Source: Betaproteobacteria bacterium (GTDB lineage Bacteria; Pseudomonadota; Gammaproteobacteria; Burkholderiales; Ga0077523). From it: a stretch of 64,000 nucleotides of DNA. The notes under the pieces were generated by a model. That model saw only the letters and a program-made list of their open reading frames with translations. It did no database searches and was not told where the DNA came from. Position 1 is the first letter of the stretch; the number at the start of each line of letters is the position of its first letter. The stretch covers positions 302,577 through 366,576 of the forward strand of contig WGLR01000003.1 in NCBI GenBank assembly GCA_016125475.1. Reading direction: 5' to 3'. Shown piece after piece: positions 1-7,940 of the stretch. Both the position numbers and the translations under genes were made by a program.

Positions 1-1134
1 ATGGCCACCATCAGCTACCTCACCACCACCCAGTTCGACTTCGGCGCGATCGGACTCCTCGCGGGCGAGTGCACGCGTCTCGGCATCGCCCGGCCCCTGA
101 TCGTCACCGACGCCGGGATCGTCGCGTCCGGCCTGCTCGACCGCCTGCGCGATGCCCTGCCGGCGGGCATGTCCGCCCGGGTGTTCGACGGCACGCCGCC
201 GAACCCGACCGAACGCGCGGTCCTGGCGGCACTCGAGCGCTATCGCGAAGCCGGCGCGGACGGTGTCATCGCGATCGGTGGCGGTTCGTCGATCGACCTG
301 GGCAAGGCCGTCGCGCTGATGGCCACGCACCCGGGGCCGCTCGTGCAGTACGCGGCCGTGGAAGGCGGTGCCGGACGCATCACCGCCGCGGTGGCACCGC
401 TCGTCGCGATTCCGACGACGGCCGGCACGGGAAGCGAAGTGGGACGCGGATCCGTGATCGTGCTCGAGGACGGCCGGAAGCTCGGCTTCCTGTCGCCGCA
501 CCTGCTGCCGAAGGTCGCGATCTGCGACCCGGAACTCACGATCGGGCTGCCGCCCATCCTCACGGCGGCCACCGGCATGGACGCGGTCGCGCACTGCATC
601 GAGACCTTCCTGTCGCCGCTCGTGAATCCTCCCGCGGAGGCCATCGCGCTGGACGGTCTCGCGAAGGCGGCCACGCACATCGAACGCGCGACGAAGGACG
701 GCTCCGACCGCGAGGCGCGCTGGAACATGATGATGGCCGCGATGGAAGGCGCGCTCGCATTCCAGAAGGGCCTCGGGGCGGTGCACGCGCTGTCGCATCC
801 GCTCGGCGCACTGCACGACCTGAAACTCCACCACGGGACGCTCAACGCGGTGCTGCTCCCCGGCGTGATCCGCTTCAACGCGCCGGCCGTGGGCGACAAG
901 GTGGCGCGGCTCGGGGCGACCATGGGACTGCCCGCGGGTGTCGACGTCGCGCAGGCGATCGCGGATCTCAACGCGCGGCTCGGCCTGCCGCCGGGCCTCA
1001 GGTCGATGGGCGTGCCGCGCGAGGCGCTCGCGGGAATCGCCCGGGCGGCCCCGCGGGACCACTGCCACGCCACCAATCCGCGCAAGGCGACGGAGGCGCA
1101 ATACCTGGCGCTGCTCGAGGAAGCCTGGATCTGA
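1..1134 (+). CDS. Iron-containing alcohol dehydrogenase
   Basis: A 377-residue group III (Fe-ADH) dehydrogenase, expected to oxidise an alcohol or reduce an aldehyde with NAD(P) in the cytoplasm. The N-terminal half has the dinucleotide-binding GGGSSIDLGKA segment (about residues 93-103) and PTTAGTGSE (about 138-146). The C-terminal helical half carries the metal ligands expected for the family: Asp and His in GMDAVAHCIETF, and His in ALSHPLG and HHGTLNA. The ATG is the first base of the window, so upstream control and any longer start cannot be seen; the length is normal for the family. The substrate cannot be read from the sequence. The next gene faces the other way. Confidence 0.9.
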   Translation: MATISYLTTTQFDFGAIGLLAGECTRLGIARPLIVTDAGIVASGLLDRLRDALPAGMSARVFDGTPPNPTERAVLAALERYREAGADGVIAIGGGSSIDLGKAVALMATHPGPLVQYAAVEGGAGRITAAVAPLVAIPTTAGTGSEVGRGSVIVLEDGRKLGFLSPHLLPKVAICDPELTIGLPPILTAATGMDAVAHCIETFLSPLVNPPAEAIALDGLAKAATHIERATKDGSDREARWNMMMAAMEGALAFQKGLGAVHALSHPLGALHDLKLHHGTLNAVLLPGVIRFNAPAVGDKVARLGATMGLPAGVDVAQAIADLNARLGLPPGLRSMGVPREALAGIARAAPRDHCHATNPRKATEAQYLALLEEAWI

Positions 1135-1185
1135 TCGAAGCGCCTCGCGCGCGGCGGCGCGACGCGCGCGAGCGGTCCCCGGTAC

Positions 1186-1500
1186 TCAGCGGCCGGGGAT
1201 GACCTTCTCCGTCATCACGAGGAATGCGCTGTCCTCGTAGGCCTCGAGGTCGTGACGTTCGGCCTTGCCCGTGTGGTGGTAGTCGCCCGCACGGAGATCG
1301 GCGTCACCGATGCGCAGGTGACCGCTCACGACGTAGACCTCCTCGCGGCCGAGGTGGCCGTGCATCTCGATCGTCGCTCCCCTGGCAATGCGGATGAGCG
1401 AGGTCCGTCCGCCATCCGGCTGCTCCCAGAGCACCGCACGCTCGACGCCGGGCTGCTTGCCCGCCACCCACTTCTGCTCTGCCACGCTGACTGCGAACAT
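1186..1500 (-). CDS. Small cupin-domain protein
   Basis: A 104-residue single-domain cupin. It shows the conserved barrel pattern HGHLGREEVYVVSGHLRIG (about residues 47-65) and a later His (YHHTGKAERHDLEAYED), giving the usual metal-binding His/Glu set. Such small cupins act as sensors, isomerases or accessory metal-binding proteins, and nothing here fixes the role. It lies 74 bases downstream of the large histidine kinase on the same strand, so the two may share a transcript. It converges on the iron alcohol dehydrogenase. No signal peptide is visible, so it is probably cytoplasmic. Confidence 0.8.
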   Translation of the reverse strand: MFAVSVAEQKWVAGKQPGVERAVLWEQPDGGRTSLIRIARGATIEMHGHLGREEVYVVSGHLRIGDADLRAGDYHHTGKAERHDLEAYEDSAFLVMTEKVIPGR

Positions 1501-1574
1501 TTCTCTGACCCTCGACCGGTTGCGTCAGACGGATTGTAGTCGTGCGGGCGGGCCGGTGCGCGGCCCCCCCCGAA

Positions 1575-4500
1575 TCATCCCGTCAGACGTCGAGCGGCCG
1601 TGACGGTCGGGTCGATCCCGGCACCGTGTCGGGGACAGGGGTGGGTCGGAATCGTGAGCACGAACGTCGTGCCGCCGCCTCCGGCGTGTTCGGCGTGGAT
1701 CTCGCCGCAGTGGGCGCGCGCGATCTCGCGGCATATGGGCAGCCCGAGTCCCGTGCCGCCTGCCCCGCTGCGTGTCGTACTGCTCTGGATGAACTTGTCG
1801 AAGACCAGTTCGAGTTCGCCGTCGGGGATGCCGATCCCTTCGTCGGTCACCCGGATGGTGACCGCTGGCACGTCGTGCTCGTCGTCGCAGCACGAGCGCG
1901 TCGGCATCGTCGCGAGCTGCGTGTCCAGCGAGACCTGCCGTCCCGCGGGCGTGAACTTGAGGGCGTTCGAGAGCAGGTTCCGGATCACCTGCTCGATCCT
2001 GTGACGATCGAACCAGGCCATGCAGCGGGTCGTCGGGGGATGCAGGACGAGCCGGATGCTGCGGTCTCGCGCAATCTGTTCCATCTCCGCCATCACGCCG
2101 GCAGCGACGGCGCAGAGATCCTGCTCCGCGAAATCGTACTGCATGCGGCCGGCCTCGAGTTTCGAGAGGTCCAGGAGGTCGTCGAGCAGCCTGAGCAGGC
2201 GCCGCCCGCTCTGATCGATGCGCGCGAAGTATCCGTTCAGTCGCTCGGGGGGCGTGTCCGGCGACTGGGACCTGGAGGCTCCGAGGCTCGCGAAGGACAG
2301 GATGGCGTGCATCGGCGTCCGGAGTTCGTGCGACATGTTCGCGAGGAACTCCGAGTTCGCGCGGTTTGCGGTTTCCGCTGTCTCGAGCGCCGCTTCGAGT
2401 TCGCGTGTCCTCGCCGAGACGAGCTCCCGGAGGTGATCCCGGTGATCGCGCAGCTCCGCCTCGATGTTGCGCGACTCGGTCACGTCCTGGATCGCGCCGT
2501 AGGCCCTGACGGCGCGGCCGTCCTCGACGTGGACCTTGCCGACGACGTGGACCCATATGGTCCGGCCCGCCGCGGTCACGAGCTGCAGCACGAAGTCCCA
2601 GGGGCGTCCGGAACGCATGCCGGCCTCGACCGCGTCGCGCACCACGGGCCGGTGCTCGGGCACGAAGAACGCGATCGCCGTCTCCACGTTCGGAACGTAG
2701 GTCTCGGGCGTGACGTCGTGGATGCGGTAGGTCTGCTCGGTCCAGTAGATGTGCTGGGTAGTGAAGTCCAGTTCCCAGCCTCCGACGCGCGCGAGTTCGC
2801 CGATCTGGTAGGTGAGGTTCTGCTGGCGCTGCAGTTCGCTCAGGTCCCGCACCAGCCCCGTGAACATGCGGCGGTCCCCGAGGCTGAAGGCACTCACGGT
2901 CAGCTCGATCGGGAAGTAGCTGCCGTCGCGCCGGCGTGCGCTCAGTTCGCGCCGTGCGCCGATCACGTGCGTCCGCCCCGTGCGCAGATAGTCCGCGATG
3001 TACTGGTCGTGGCGGTCCCCGTGGACGGCCGGCATGAGACAGCGCACGTTCTGGCCGACGAGGGCGTCCACCTCGTAGCCGAACATCGCGCAGCCGGCGC
3101 GGTTGATCGACTGGATCGTGCCGGTACTGTCGATCACGATGATCGCGTCGCTCGCCGACTCGACCACGGACGACCAGCGCTGCTCGTTCTCGCGCGAGGC
3201 GGCCTCGGCCTGCCTGCGTTCCGTGACGTCCACCAGCGAGGTGAGAACGCCCACCCCGCCGTCCGGCAGCCGGGACAGCCGCTTCTGCCTGAGCACCCAC
3301 TTCTCGGTGCCGTCGGCGCTCACGAAGCGTTCTTCGGTCGCCGGACTCTCGCCGGTCTCGATCACGGCCAGATCCTGTGCGCGAATGCGTTCGGCCTGGT
3401 CAGCCGGGTAGAGGTCGAAGTCCGTCTTGCCGAGGAAATAGGAGGCCGGCTTGCCGTGGAACCGCTCGGCCTCGGAATTGATCGCGACGATGCGGTGGCT
3501 GTCATCCTTGAGGGACACGACCACGGGGACTGTCTGGAACACGGCGTTCAGCAGTCCCTGGTGGGCCTCGCGTTCGGCCGTCTTCTCCCGCGCCAGGAGT
3601 TCGGCGCGGCGCCGGGTCTGCGTCGAGAGCAGCACGAGCAGGGCGAGCAGCACGCTCGCGCCGATCCCGAGTCCGAGAACGATCCAGTCGGCCTCCTCGG
3701 TCACGAGCGCGTTGCGCCCCGGGAAGACCTGGATCGTGAGCGTCCTCCCGCCCACCCCGACCGATCTGGTCGTCATGAGCGGCACGGGTGCGCTGGCCTG
3801 GACGCCCGGGCCCGGCGAAGACGCGAACAGCAGGTGCTCGTCGTTCCGCGTGTGGCCATCGTAGATCCTGAGGCCGACACCCGCGAGATCCGGGCCGACG
3901 AGCGCCGCGAAGAAATCGGTCGCGTAGTAGGCCATGTACACGTAGCCCTGCAGGAGCCGTCGGCGCTCGTCCCGTCCTGCGGGGATCCGGCCGCCCTCGT
4001 AGACCGGCACGTACAGCAGGAAGCCAGGTGTGCGTCGCGTCGTTCCGTCATCGAGGGTCTGCTGCAGCAGGTCGACACGTCTGGAAAGGGCCGCGTCCGC
4101 CTCGTCGCGCGCGCGCTCCATTGCCTCGCGGCGGGCAGGCTCCGAGTACATGTCGTAGCCGAGCACGCGCCGGTTCATTTCCGTGAGTGGCTCGATGTAC
4201 TCGATGGCGGTGTAGTCCTCGCGAACGCCCTCTGGCCAGTGCCGATAGTCCCGCACGCCTTCCCGGCGCACGCGCATCTCGTGCCGGCCGATTTCTCCGG
4301 ACCGGAGACGGATCGCGTAGCCCATCGCGAGAATGCCCGGATAGCGCTGATCGATGCCGAGCTGTTCGGTGTAGTGCTGCCAGTCCTCGCGCGATACGTC
4401 CTGCGAGGCCGCGAAGAGCCCGGCCGCCCCCCAGAGCACCTCCTGGTAGGCGAGCATGCGTTCGGACACCTTCAGCGTGAAGTCCCCGGCCTTGCGGTCC

Positions 4501-4652
4501 AGGCGCTCCCGCTCGACCGCGTCGTGATAGTTCTCGAGTTCGTGCCAGCCGAGCAGTACCGCCCCGAGTGCGAACAGGAGAACGAACAGCGGGAGCACGA
4601 CCGTGGCGAGCGGGCGGGGGCGGACCTGAGAGGGGGGATCCATCGGGGACAT
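1575..4652 (-). CDS. CHASE-PAS-PAS-PAS hybrid-length sensor histidine kinase (orphan)
   Basis: A 1025-residue membrane sensor kinase. Visible order: transmembrane helix (about 16-36), periplasmic CHASE domain (about 70-290, with GLFAAS and RYPGILAMGYAIRL typical of CHASE), second helix (about 325-345), three PAS modules (about 365-480, 490-605, 615-735), a HisKA domain with phospho-acceptor His775 in MSHELRTPMH, and a HATPase domain with an N box (NLLSNALKFTPAG, near 890) and G box (GTGLGLPICREIA, near 966). There is no receiver domain and no response regulator nearby, so its partner is encoded elsewhere. CHASE domains bind small extracellular ligands; the ligand is unknown. Transcription starts divergently from the acetamidase gene. 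Confidence 0.93.
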   Translation of the reverse strand: MSPMDPPSQVRPRPLATVVLPLFVLLFALGAVLLGWHELENYHDAVERERLDRKAGDFTLKVSERMLAYQEVLWGAAGLFAASQDVSREDWQHYTEQLGIDQRYPGILAMGYAIRLRSGEIGRHEMRVRREGVRDYRHWPEGVREDYTAIEYIEPLTEMNRRVLGYDMYSEPARREAMERARDEADAALSRRVDLLQQTLDDGTTRRTPGFLLYVPVYEGGRIPAGRDERRRLLQGYVYMAYYATDFFAALVGPDLAGVGLRIYDGHTRNDEHLLFASSPGPGVQASAPVPLMTTRSVGVGGRTLTIQVFPGRNALVTEEADWIVLGLGIGASVLLALLVLLSTQTRRRAELLAREKTAEREAHQGLLNAVFQTVPVVVSLKDDSHRIVAINSEAERFHGKPASYFLGKTDFDLYPADQAERIRAQDLAVIETGESPATEERFVSADGTEKWVLRQKRLSRLPDGGVGVLTSLVDVTERRQAEAASRENEQRWSSVVESASDAIIVIDSTGTIQSINRAGCAMFGYEVDALVGQNVRCLMPAVHGDRHDQYIADYLRTGRTHVIGARRELSARRRDGSYFPIELTVSAFSLGDRRMFTGLVRDLSELQRQQNLTYQIGELARVGGWELDFTTQHIYWTEQTYRIHDVTPETYVPNVETAIAFFVPEHRPVVRDAVEAGMRSGRPWDFVLQLVTAAGRTIWVHVVGKVHVEDGRAVRAYGAIQDVTESRNIEAELRDHRDHLRELVSARTRELEAALETAETANRANSEFLANMSHELRTPMHAILSFASLGASRSQSPDTPPERLNGYFARIDQSGRRLLRLLDDLLDLSKLEAGRMQYDFAEQDLCAVAAGVMAEMEQIARDRSIRLVLHPPTTRCMAWFDRHRIEQVIRNLLSNALKFTPAGRQVSLDTQLATMPTRSCCDDEHDVPAVTIRVTDEGIGIPDGELELVFDKFIQSSTTRSGAGGTGLGLPICREIARAHCGEIHAEHAGGGGTTFVLTIPTHPCPRHGAGIDPTVTAARRLTG

Positions 4653-4931
4653 ACTGAAAACCGTCGCCGGATGAACGGCGATGAGGGAAATCCGATTACG
4701 TCATCATCGGCAATTCCCGCACGGGCTTGAAGTCTTTTTGGGGGTGCACGCCCCGTCGCTCCCGTCGATCCGGCGCATTGCCCGTGCACACGGCACGGGC
4801 ATGCGCACGGCCGGATGACACATGCCGGTGCGCGAACGCTGCTCCCGCAAGCACCGCCCATTCGCCGAACGGCCATGAATCATGGGGTTGGGGCGCGCCT
4901 GGATGGTGCATGCCCATGGCATCCGGCTTGC

Positions 4932-4964
4932 GGTTCGTCGTGCGTCATTCCGGCACGACGAACC
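4932..4964. promoter_or_regulatory. Perfect 12-bp inverted repeat in the acetamidase leader
   Basis: GGTTCGTCGTGC (4932-4943) is followed by a 9-base loop and its exact complement (4953-4964). The right arm ends a few bases before the AAGGGAG ribosome-binding site and GTG start of the acetamidase gene. As RNA it would form a strong hairpin next to the translation start; as DNA it could be an operator. No T-run follows, so it is not a classical terminator. The rest of the 330-base gap between the histidine kinase and the acetamidase shows no gene. Confidence 0.6.
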
Positions 4965-4982
4965 AGAAAGGGAGCCACGACG

Positions 4983-6458
4983 GTGCGAGACCACTACGAC
5001 GATCAGGACCACCATGAGTGCGGACGGGGGTGTGCAGGCCACGTCCGTGGCGGGGAGACGGCCGCGGCTTCCGTACCGGAGGCCGCCAGGGATCCCGCGC
5101 GACGCGGCTTCCTGCGTGGCGGCATGCTCGCGGGCGCGTCCGCGGCGCTCGGCGGACTCGGCGCGCCGTCCCTCTCGCACGCGGCGACGACCATGAAACG
5201 GAGCACCCTCAGCCACTATCACGTGCCGGCCACCGACCGCACCGTGCACTGGGGCTATTTCAGCAAGCGGCTCCAGCCCGTGGTCGAAGTGGAATCGGGC
5301 GATTTCGTGACGATCGAGACACTCACGCACCACGCGAACGACGACGCCGAGCGCATGATCCGCGGCGATCCCGGGGCGGAGAGCGTCTACTACTGGGACC
5401 GGCACAGGAAGGGCGTCGACCGCCGCGGCGCGGGGCCCATGGACGCGTCGCTGTTCGGGCGGGGCGCCGGCGAGGGGCTCGGCGTGCACATCTGCACGGG
5501 CCCCGTCGCGGTGAAGGATGCCGAACCCGGAGACGTCCTCGAGGTGCGCATCCTCGACGTGAAGCCCCGTCCGTGCGCGAACCCGGAGTTCGCGGGCCGC
5601 GCGTTCGGCAGCAACGCGGCCGCGTGGTGGGGCTTCCACTACAAGGACCAGATCGAGGAGCCGAAGGGTCGCGAAGTGATCACGATCTACGAGGTCGACG
5701 CGGCGGGCGAACGCAACTGGGCGCGTGCGCTGTACAACTTCCGGTGGACGCCGCAGACCGATCCGTACGGCGTCACGCACAAGATCATCGACTATCCGGG
5801 CGTCCCGGTCGATCACGGCACCATCCAGGAGAACTGGGGCGTGCTCAGGAACATCCGCGTGCCCATCCGCCCTCACTTCGGCGTGATGGGCCTCGCTCCG
5901 GCCGAAGCGGACATCGTGGATTCGATTCCGCCCAGCTACACGGGCGGCAACATGGACGACTGGCGCATCGGCAAGGGCGCCACCATGTACTACCCCGTCG
6001 CGGTGAAGGGCGCCCTGCTGTCCGTGGGCGACCCGCACGCATCGCAGGGCGATTCCGAACTGTGCGGCACCGCGATCGAGTGCTCGCTCACCGGGACCTT
6101 CCAGGTGATCCTGCACAGGAAGGAGAGCCTCGGGGGCACGCCCCTCGAGAATCTCGCGTATCCGCTGCTCGAGACACAGGACGAGTTCGTGGTGCACGGC
6201 TTCAGCTTTCCGAACTACCTGGCCGATCTGGGGCCGAAGGCGCAGTCGGAGATCTATTCGAAGTCCTCGACGGATCTCGCCCTGCGCGACGCCTTCCGGA
6301 AGATGCGCCACTTCCTCATGACCACGCAGGGGCTGACCGAGGACGAGGCCGTGTCGCTCATGTCCGTGGCCGTGGATTTCGGCGTGACGCAGGTCGTCGA
6401 CGGCAACTGGGGCATGCACGCCATCGTGAAGAAGAGCATCTTCGGCGCGGACGACTGA
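4983..6458 (+). CDS. Tat-exported acetamidase/formamidase family protein
   Basis: A 491-residue FmdA/AmdA-family amidohydrolase, expected to split a short amide to ammonia and acid. I chose the GTG at 4983 because AAGGGAG lies 8 bases upstream (4968-4974); an in-frame opening further upstream has no such site. The N-terminus has a twin-arginine signal (ARRGFLRGG, a hydrophobic Ala/Gly core, then SHAA), so the mature enzyme should be periplasmic, which is unusual for a family mostly cytoplasmic. Before the signal is a short His/Asp/Cys-rich stretch (HYDDQDHHECGRGC). Family features follow: HANDDAERMI, HICTGPVAV, GDVLEVRILDVKPRP, GDPHASQGDSELCGTAIE. It converges on a Liv-type ABC operon 37 bases away. 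Confidence 0.88.
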   Translation: MRDHYDDQDHHECGRGCAGHVRGGETAAASVPEAARDPARRGFLRGGMLAGASAALGGLGAPSLSHAATTMKRSTLSHYHVPATDRTVHWGYFSKRLQPVVEVESGDFVTIETLTHHANDDAERMIRGDPGAESVYYWDRHRKGVDRRGAGPMDASLFGRGAGEGLGVHICTGPVAVKDAEPGDVLEVRILDVKPRPCANPEFAGRAFGSNAAAWWGFHYKDQIEEPKGREVITIYEVDAAGERNWARALYNFRWTPQTDPYGVTHKIIDYPGVPVDHGTIQENWGVLRNIRVPIRPHFGVMGLAPAEADIVDSIPPSYTGGNMDDWRIGKGATMYYPVAVKGALLSVGDPHASQGDSELCGTAIECSLTGTFQVILHRKESLGGTPLENLAYPLLETQDEFVVHGFSFPNYLADLGPKAQSEIYSKSSTDLALRDAFRKMRHFLMTTQGLTEDEAVSLMSVAVDFGVTQVVDGNWGMHAIVKKSIFGADD

Positions 6459-6495
6459 CTCGTCCGGAGAGGCGTATGCGCGCGCGCCGCCTCGC

Positions 6496-7197
6496 TCACA
6501 CCGCGAGGTGCGCGTCGCGTGTCGCGGGGTCCGCGAGCAGCGCCTGCATCGTGTCCGCGTAGCAGATCCGGCCCTTCTCGAGGATGTAGACGCGGTCCGT
6601 GATCGCGGCCGCGAAGCGGGGGTTCTGCTCGGAGACGAGCAGCGTGAGCCCTTCGCTCCGCAGCGCGCCGATCACGTCGCGCATCTGCGCGACGATCACG
6701 GGCGCGAGGCCCTCGGAGGGCTCGTCGAGCAGCAGCGCGAGCGGATTGCCCATGAGCGTCCGGGCGATCGTGAGCATCTGCTGTTCGCCACCGGACATCC
6801 GGCCGGCCGCACGCCCGCGCAGGCGGCCGAGGCTCGGGAACAGTTCGAAGGCGCGTTCCGGTGTCCAGGCGCGGAGCCCCGTGCGCGCGGGCCGGCGCGC
6901 GACCTCGAGGTTCTGTTCGACCGTCAGGTCCGGGAAGATGCGCCGGTCCTCGGGGACGTAGCCCAGTCCGGCCCGGCAGATCTCGAAGGGCGCGCGTCCG
7001 GCAATGCGGCTTCCCGCGAACTCGACCGTTCCGGCACGGGCGGGCAGCAGTCCCATGACGGTCTTCAGCGTCGTGGACTTGCCCGCCCCGTTGCGGCCGA
7101 GGAGCGCCACCACCTCGCCCCGCCGGACTTCCAGCGAGACCGCGAAGAGCACCTGCGCACGCCCGTAGAACGCATCGACCTCACGCAGCTCGATCAC
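6496..7197 (-). CDS. livF: Branched-chain amino acid/amide ABC transporter ATPase, LivF type
   Basis: A 233-residue ABC ATPase. Walker A is GRNGAGKST (about 36-44), the signature is MSGGEQQML (about 134-142) and Walker B is LALLLDEPSEG. Its GTG start overlaps the TGA of livG by four bases (GTGA at 7194-7197), so the two are translationally coupled. It is the last gene of the operon livK - livHM - livG - livF. LivF/UrtE proteins pair with LivG to energise uptake of branched-chain amino acids, urea or short amides. The converging acetamidase makes amides or their products the favoured substrate, but this is inferred from position only. Confidence 0.92.
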   Translation of the reverse strand: MIELREVDAFYGRAQVLFAVSLEVRRGEVVALLGRNGAGKSTTLKTVMGLLPARAGTVEFAGSRIAGRAPFEICRAGLGYVPEDRRIFPDLTVEQNLEVARRPARTGLRAWTPERAFELFPSLGRLRGRAAGRMSGGEQQMLTIARTLMGNPLALLLDEPSEGLAPVIVAQMRDVIGALRSEGLTLLVSEQNPRFAAAITDRVYILEKGRICYADTMQALLADPATRDAHLAV

Positions 7198-7940
7198 GGC
7201 TGACTCTCCCCGAGGTACAGACGGCGGACTTCCGCATTCGCGCGCACGGAGCCAGGATCGCCGGCCGCGACGATCCGGCCGTGGTCGAGCACGAGCACGC
7301 GGTCCGCGTGTCCGAACACGATGTCCATGTCGTGCTCGGTGAACAGGACGGCGAGCGCCCGGTCCTGCACGAGCCCGCTGACGAGTTCCATGAGCGCGTG
7401 GCGGTCGGGCGGGGCCATGCCGGCCGTGGGTTCGTCCATGAGGAGCAGTCGTGGCGCGTTCGCGAGGGCCATCGCGAGTTCGACGCGCTTCAGGTCTCCG
7501 TACGCGAGTTCGGCGCAGGGCCGTTCAGCCTGTTCGCCGAGACCGACGCGGTCGAGGAGATCGTGCGCCTGCGTGCGAGAGAGGCGCGTCGCGCGGCCGA
7601 AGGGCCGCAGGCTGTGCCGGCCGTGGGACGTCAGCGCCGTCTGCACGTTCTCCGCGACCGTCATCGACGCGAAGGTCGCAGTGACCTGGAAGGTGCGGCC
7701 CAGGCCGCGCCGGAACAGGCTGGCAGGGTCCATGCCCGTCACGCGCTCGCCTGCGAGTGTGACGGTACCCGCGTCGGGGCGCATCTGGCCGCCGACGATG
7801 CCGAAGCACGTGCTCTTGCCGGCGCCGTTCGGGCCGATCAGGGCGACCCGCTCGCGCGCGGCCACGTCGAAACTCACGTCGTCGACGGCCCGCACGCTGC
7901 CGTAGCACCGGGAAACGTTCCGCACTTCGAGCAGGTTCAC
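7194..7940 (-). CDS. livG: Branched-chain amino acid/amide ABC transporter ATPase, LivG type
   Basis: A 248-residue ABC ATPase with Walker A GPNGAGKST, the GRTFQ motif seen in LivG proteins, a signature region that reads LAYGDLKRVE instead of LSxGxxR, Walker B LLLMDEPTAGM and a switch His in FTEHDMD. I placed the start at the GTG (7938-7940) because it overlaps the stop of the permease gene in a GTGA junction (7937-7940), and the protein then begins VNLLEVRNVSRCYG like other LivG proteins. The open frame continues upstream but that part is antisense to the permease and not protein-like. It heterodimerises with LivF on the cytoplasmic face. Confidence 0.9.
   Translation of the reverse strand: MNLLEVRNVSRCYGSVRAVDDVSFDVAARERVALIGPNGAGKSTCFGIVGGQMRPDAGTVTLAGERVTGMDPASLFRRGLGRTFQVTATFASMTVAENVQTALTSHGRHSLRPFGRATRLSRTQAHDLLDRVGLGEQAERPCAELAYGDLKRVELAMALANAPRLLLMDEPTAGMAPPDRHALMELVSGLVQDRALAVLFTEHDMDIVFGHADRVLVLDHGRIVAAGDPGSVRANAEVRRLYLGESQP

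Noticed and set aside
1542..4730. A 1062-codon plus-strand open frame opposite the histidine kinase
   Set aside because: It is composed of His/Arg/Glu/Pro-rich low-complexity text with no domain, and arises because high-GC genes leave the opposite strand open. The minus strand has a complete kinase.
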